Source: Mycobacterium alsense
GTDB taxonomy: Bacteria; Actinomycetota; Actinomycetes; Mycobacteriales; Mycobacteriaceae
Assembly (NCBI RefSeq): GCF_002086635.1
Contig: NZ_MVHD01000010.1
Location: forward strand, 1-64,000
Direction of reading: 5' to 3'
DNA length: 64,000 nucleotides
Positions 62,504-64,000 of the stretch are shown in pieces. Position numbers and translations under genes: made by a program. Numbering within the stretch: position 1 is the first letter of the stretch; every line of letters begins with the position of its first letter. The notes under the pieces are model-generated. The model had not been told where the DNA came from. It saw only the letters and a list, made by a program, of their open reading frames with translations, and made no database searches.

Positions 62504-63829
62504 CTATTGCCCGGACGGGCCGGCAATACCGGTTCTGACCGGCACGGGAGCCGGGGCGACGGGGCTGGCGGCGACGCTGAGCGGCTGGGCCGGGTAGTTG
62601 AGCTGGCCGACCGTCGACGCCACACGCAGCACATATGCGTCGCGGGGCTGGGTGGGATCACGCCCGGTGAAGTCGGTGATGCGCTTGAGCCGGTAGCGCA
62701 CCGTGTTTGGATGAACGAACAACTTTCTGGCACAGGCCTCAATGGCGCCGCCACAGTCTAAGTAGGCGTCCAGCGTCTCGATGAGCGTCGGCCCGGCGTC
62801 GGCCAGCGGCCCCATCACGTCGGTGTGCAGCGCGACGATCGCCGATGCGTCGCCCATCAGCGCCCGCTCGGGCAGCAGTTCTCGGGCCAGCACCGGCCGC
62901 GGGGCTCCGCGCCAGCCGGCGACGGCGTTCATCCCGGAGATCGCCTCGCTGGCGCTGTGATAGGCCGCGGTGAGCATGGGCGCCGTCGGCCCGATGACCA
63001 CCGGGCCGTCGGAGAACGCCTGCAACAGGTCGCCCAGGAATTTGTCGGTCAGCGACAGATGGCCGGACACGATCGCGACCAGCCAGGTGCCATGCACGTC
63101 GGTGAGCGCCGCGCGGACGTGGTTGGCGGCGACGTCGCGGACGTGCTGGCTGGCCCGCTGGCTGTCGTCGGGCCCGACCGAGCCGTCGCGGCCGGGCGCC
63201 GGGATCCCCACCACCACCGTCGCCGGCGCGGTGGTGTCCCAGTTCAGCGCCGCCGCGCGGGACAGCAGTTCGGGGCCGGTGTCGCCGCGCACGACCGCGT
63301 CGACCACGCTGGCCTCCATCCGGCTGTCCCAGGTGCCGCGGGCCTCGGCGGCGTTCGCGTAGGCCGAGGCGGCCGCGAACGCCAGGTCCCGGCTGTACTT
63401 CAAGATCCCCACCGTGAGCGCGGTCAGCTGCTCCTCGGAGCGCGCCAGCAGCGGCACCACCTCCTCGAAGAACTCCATCGTGACCCGCACCATGTCCACG
63501 CTGTGGCGCAGCGCGATGCGGCGGGTCAGGTCCTGCGGAAACAGCTCGAAGGCCTGCGCGGTGTGGCTGACGTTGCTGTGCGGGTCGTGCATCCACTCGA
63601 CGAAGTTGACGACGGCCGTCTGCACCACCAGCGCCACGCTGGCCCGCTGGGAGGCCTCCAGGTCGGCGAAGAACGGCAGCCGCTCCTGCATGGCCGACAC
63701 GGCCTCGGTGGCCAGTCGGCCCGAGTACTGCTTCAGCCGGCGCAGCAGCGATTCGGGGACGGTGTCGAGCTGCTCGAGCGGCGACCGCGGGTGTTTGGCG
63801 AACGGCCCGGCGAAGGCGTTGTCATTCAC
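62504..63829 (-). CDS. mabR: FAS-II transcriptional regulator MabR (PucR/CdaR-like)
   Basis: 441 residues. The C-terminal HTH_30 domain (LDCGGAIEACARKLFVHPNTVRYRL) is typical of the PucR/CdaR family. The middle has a GGDEF-like degenerate domain (VVVGIPAPGRDG...), and the N-terminus is a helical sensory region. The ortholog Rv2242 (MabR) activates the fabD-acpM-kasA-kasB-accD6 operon in response to long-chain acyl-CoA. GTG start 63829 without a strong ribosome-binding site; TAG stop at 62504. Somewhat longer than the M. tuberculosis protein as I recall it, so a downstream start is possible. Confidence 0.92.
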   Translation of the reverse strand: MNDNAFAGPFAKHPRSPLEQLDTVPESLLRRLKQYSGRLATEAVSAMQERLPFFADLEASQRASVALVVQTAVVNFVEWMHDPHSNVSHTAQAFELFPQDLTRRIALRHSVDMVRVTMEFFEEVVPLLARSEEQLTALTVGILKYSRDLAFAAASAYANAAEARGTWDSRMEASVVDAVVRGDTGPELLSRAAALNWDTTAPATVVVGIPAPGRDGSVGPDDSQRASQHVRDVAANHVRAALTDVHGTWLVAIVSGHLSLTDKFLGDLLQAFSDGPVVIGPTAPMLTAAYHSASEAISGMNAVAGWRGAPRPVLARELLPERALMGDASAIVALHTDVMGPLADAGPTLIETLDAYLDCGGAIEACARKLFVHPNTVRYRLKRITDFTGRDPTQPRDAYVLRVASTVGQLNYPAQPLSVAASPVAPAPVPVRTGIAGPSGQ

Positions 63830-63886
63830 GCCTAAAAGCTACGCGAGATTTCTGGAAGTTTCCGCCAAGGCGGGGACCGACGCGGG

Positions 63887-64000
63887 CTACGGATTCGTCG
63901 CCAGCGTCATCTCCATCAGCTTGACCGCGCCGGCGCACGCATCGAAGCCCGGGAATTGCGGGTCGATCCACCAACCGACTGCGCCACCGGCGCCACTGGC
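63887..64000 (-). CDS. Partial hypothetical protein (C-terminus only)
   Basis: The last 37 codons of a minus-strand frame that continues beyond the window, ending GFDACAGAVKLMEMTLATNP. No family recognised from this fragment. The mabR GTG is 57 bp downstream, and the gap holds GAAA/TTTC-rich sequence where a mabR promoter may lie. This is not aceE, which precedes mabR in M. tuberculosis, so the local order differs from that genome or an extra gene is inserted. Confidence 0.45.
   Translation of the reverse strand, partial: ASGAGGAVGWWIDPQFPGFDACAGAVKLMEMTLATNP

Overview
The window is high-GC actinobacterial DNA from a slow-growing Mycobacterium, most likely close to the M. avium/M. intracellulare group. 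The basis is a complete mce gene set, a PE N-terminal domain, mycobacterial Ser/Thr kinase architecture, the fabD-acpM-kasA-kasB-accD6 (FAS-II) operon, a CYP124 ortholog and a mycothiol-type mscR. The right half (about 38.4-64 kb) reads as a rearranged, inverted version of the M. tuberculosis Rv2242-Rv2266 neighbourhood. The left half looks accessory. The species is inferred from gene content and was not tested by search.

Layout. (1) 0.5-11.05 kb, minus strand: mceABCDEF with overlapping stop/start codons, followed by a PE-PPE-domain hydrolase and a Ser/Thr kinase. No yrbE permease genes precede mceA. (2) 11.27-28.26 kb, mostly plus strand: a catabolic island. It holds an acyl-CoA ligase, a mycofactocin-type SDR, an aldehyde dehydrogenase, an amidohydrolase, a second SDR, a P450, a Ddn-like F420 protein, a TetR and a cupin-like protein. 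These are followed by an alpha/beta hydrolase, a phosphotransferase-fold protein, a class III CoA-transferase, a DUF35 protein, an SCP-x-type thiolase, a second closely related TetR and a second P450. Two related small secreted proteins sit in it. (3) 28.3-38.4 kb: mixed accessory genes, including a nuclease-like protein in visibly lower-GC DNA, a DUF3060 protein, three TetR regulators with clear palindromic operators, an HsaA-like flavoprotein, a ClpX-zinc-finger/HTH regulator, an Ami1-like amidase, a methyltransferase and a HAD dehalogenase. (4) 38.4-52 kb: cyp124, an MmpS-like secreted protein, a DapB-like reductase, an Hsp70-like proline-rich membrane protein, a SABATH-type methyltransferase with an SDR, MBL/mscR, a methyltransferase, a beta-lactamase-fold protein and DUF3145. 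After these come remnants of two apparently F420-related genes and an SDR. (5) 52-64 kb: diacylglycerol kinase, an alkyl-DHAP-synthase-like oxidase, TetR, glpD1, the FAS-II operon and its regulator mabR.

How it fits together. A nine-base core (TATCGTTCT or its reverse complement) lies in front of mceA, the aldehyde dehydrogenase and the second TetR, with a variant before fadD. This suggests that the orphan Mce importer and the catabolic island form one TetR-controlled regulon for uptake and oxidation of a hydrophobic, probably cyclic or branched substrate. That is inference from motif position and gene content.

Non-coding structure stands out. Long near-perfect hairpins lie between three convergent gene pairs and one co-directional pair, and two of them share the same arm sequence. 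I saw no rRNA, tRNA, CRISPR array, insertion sequence or phage gene.
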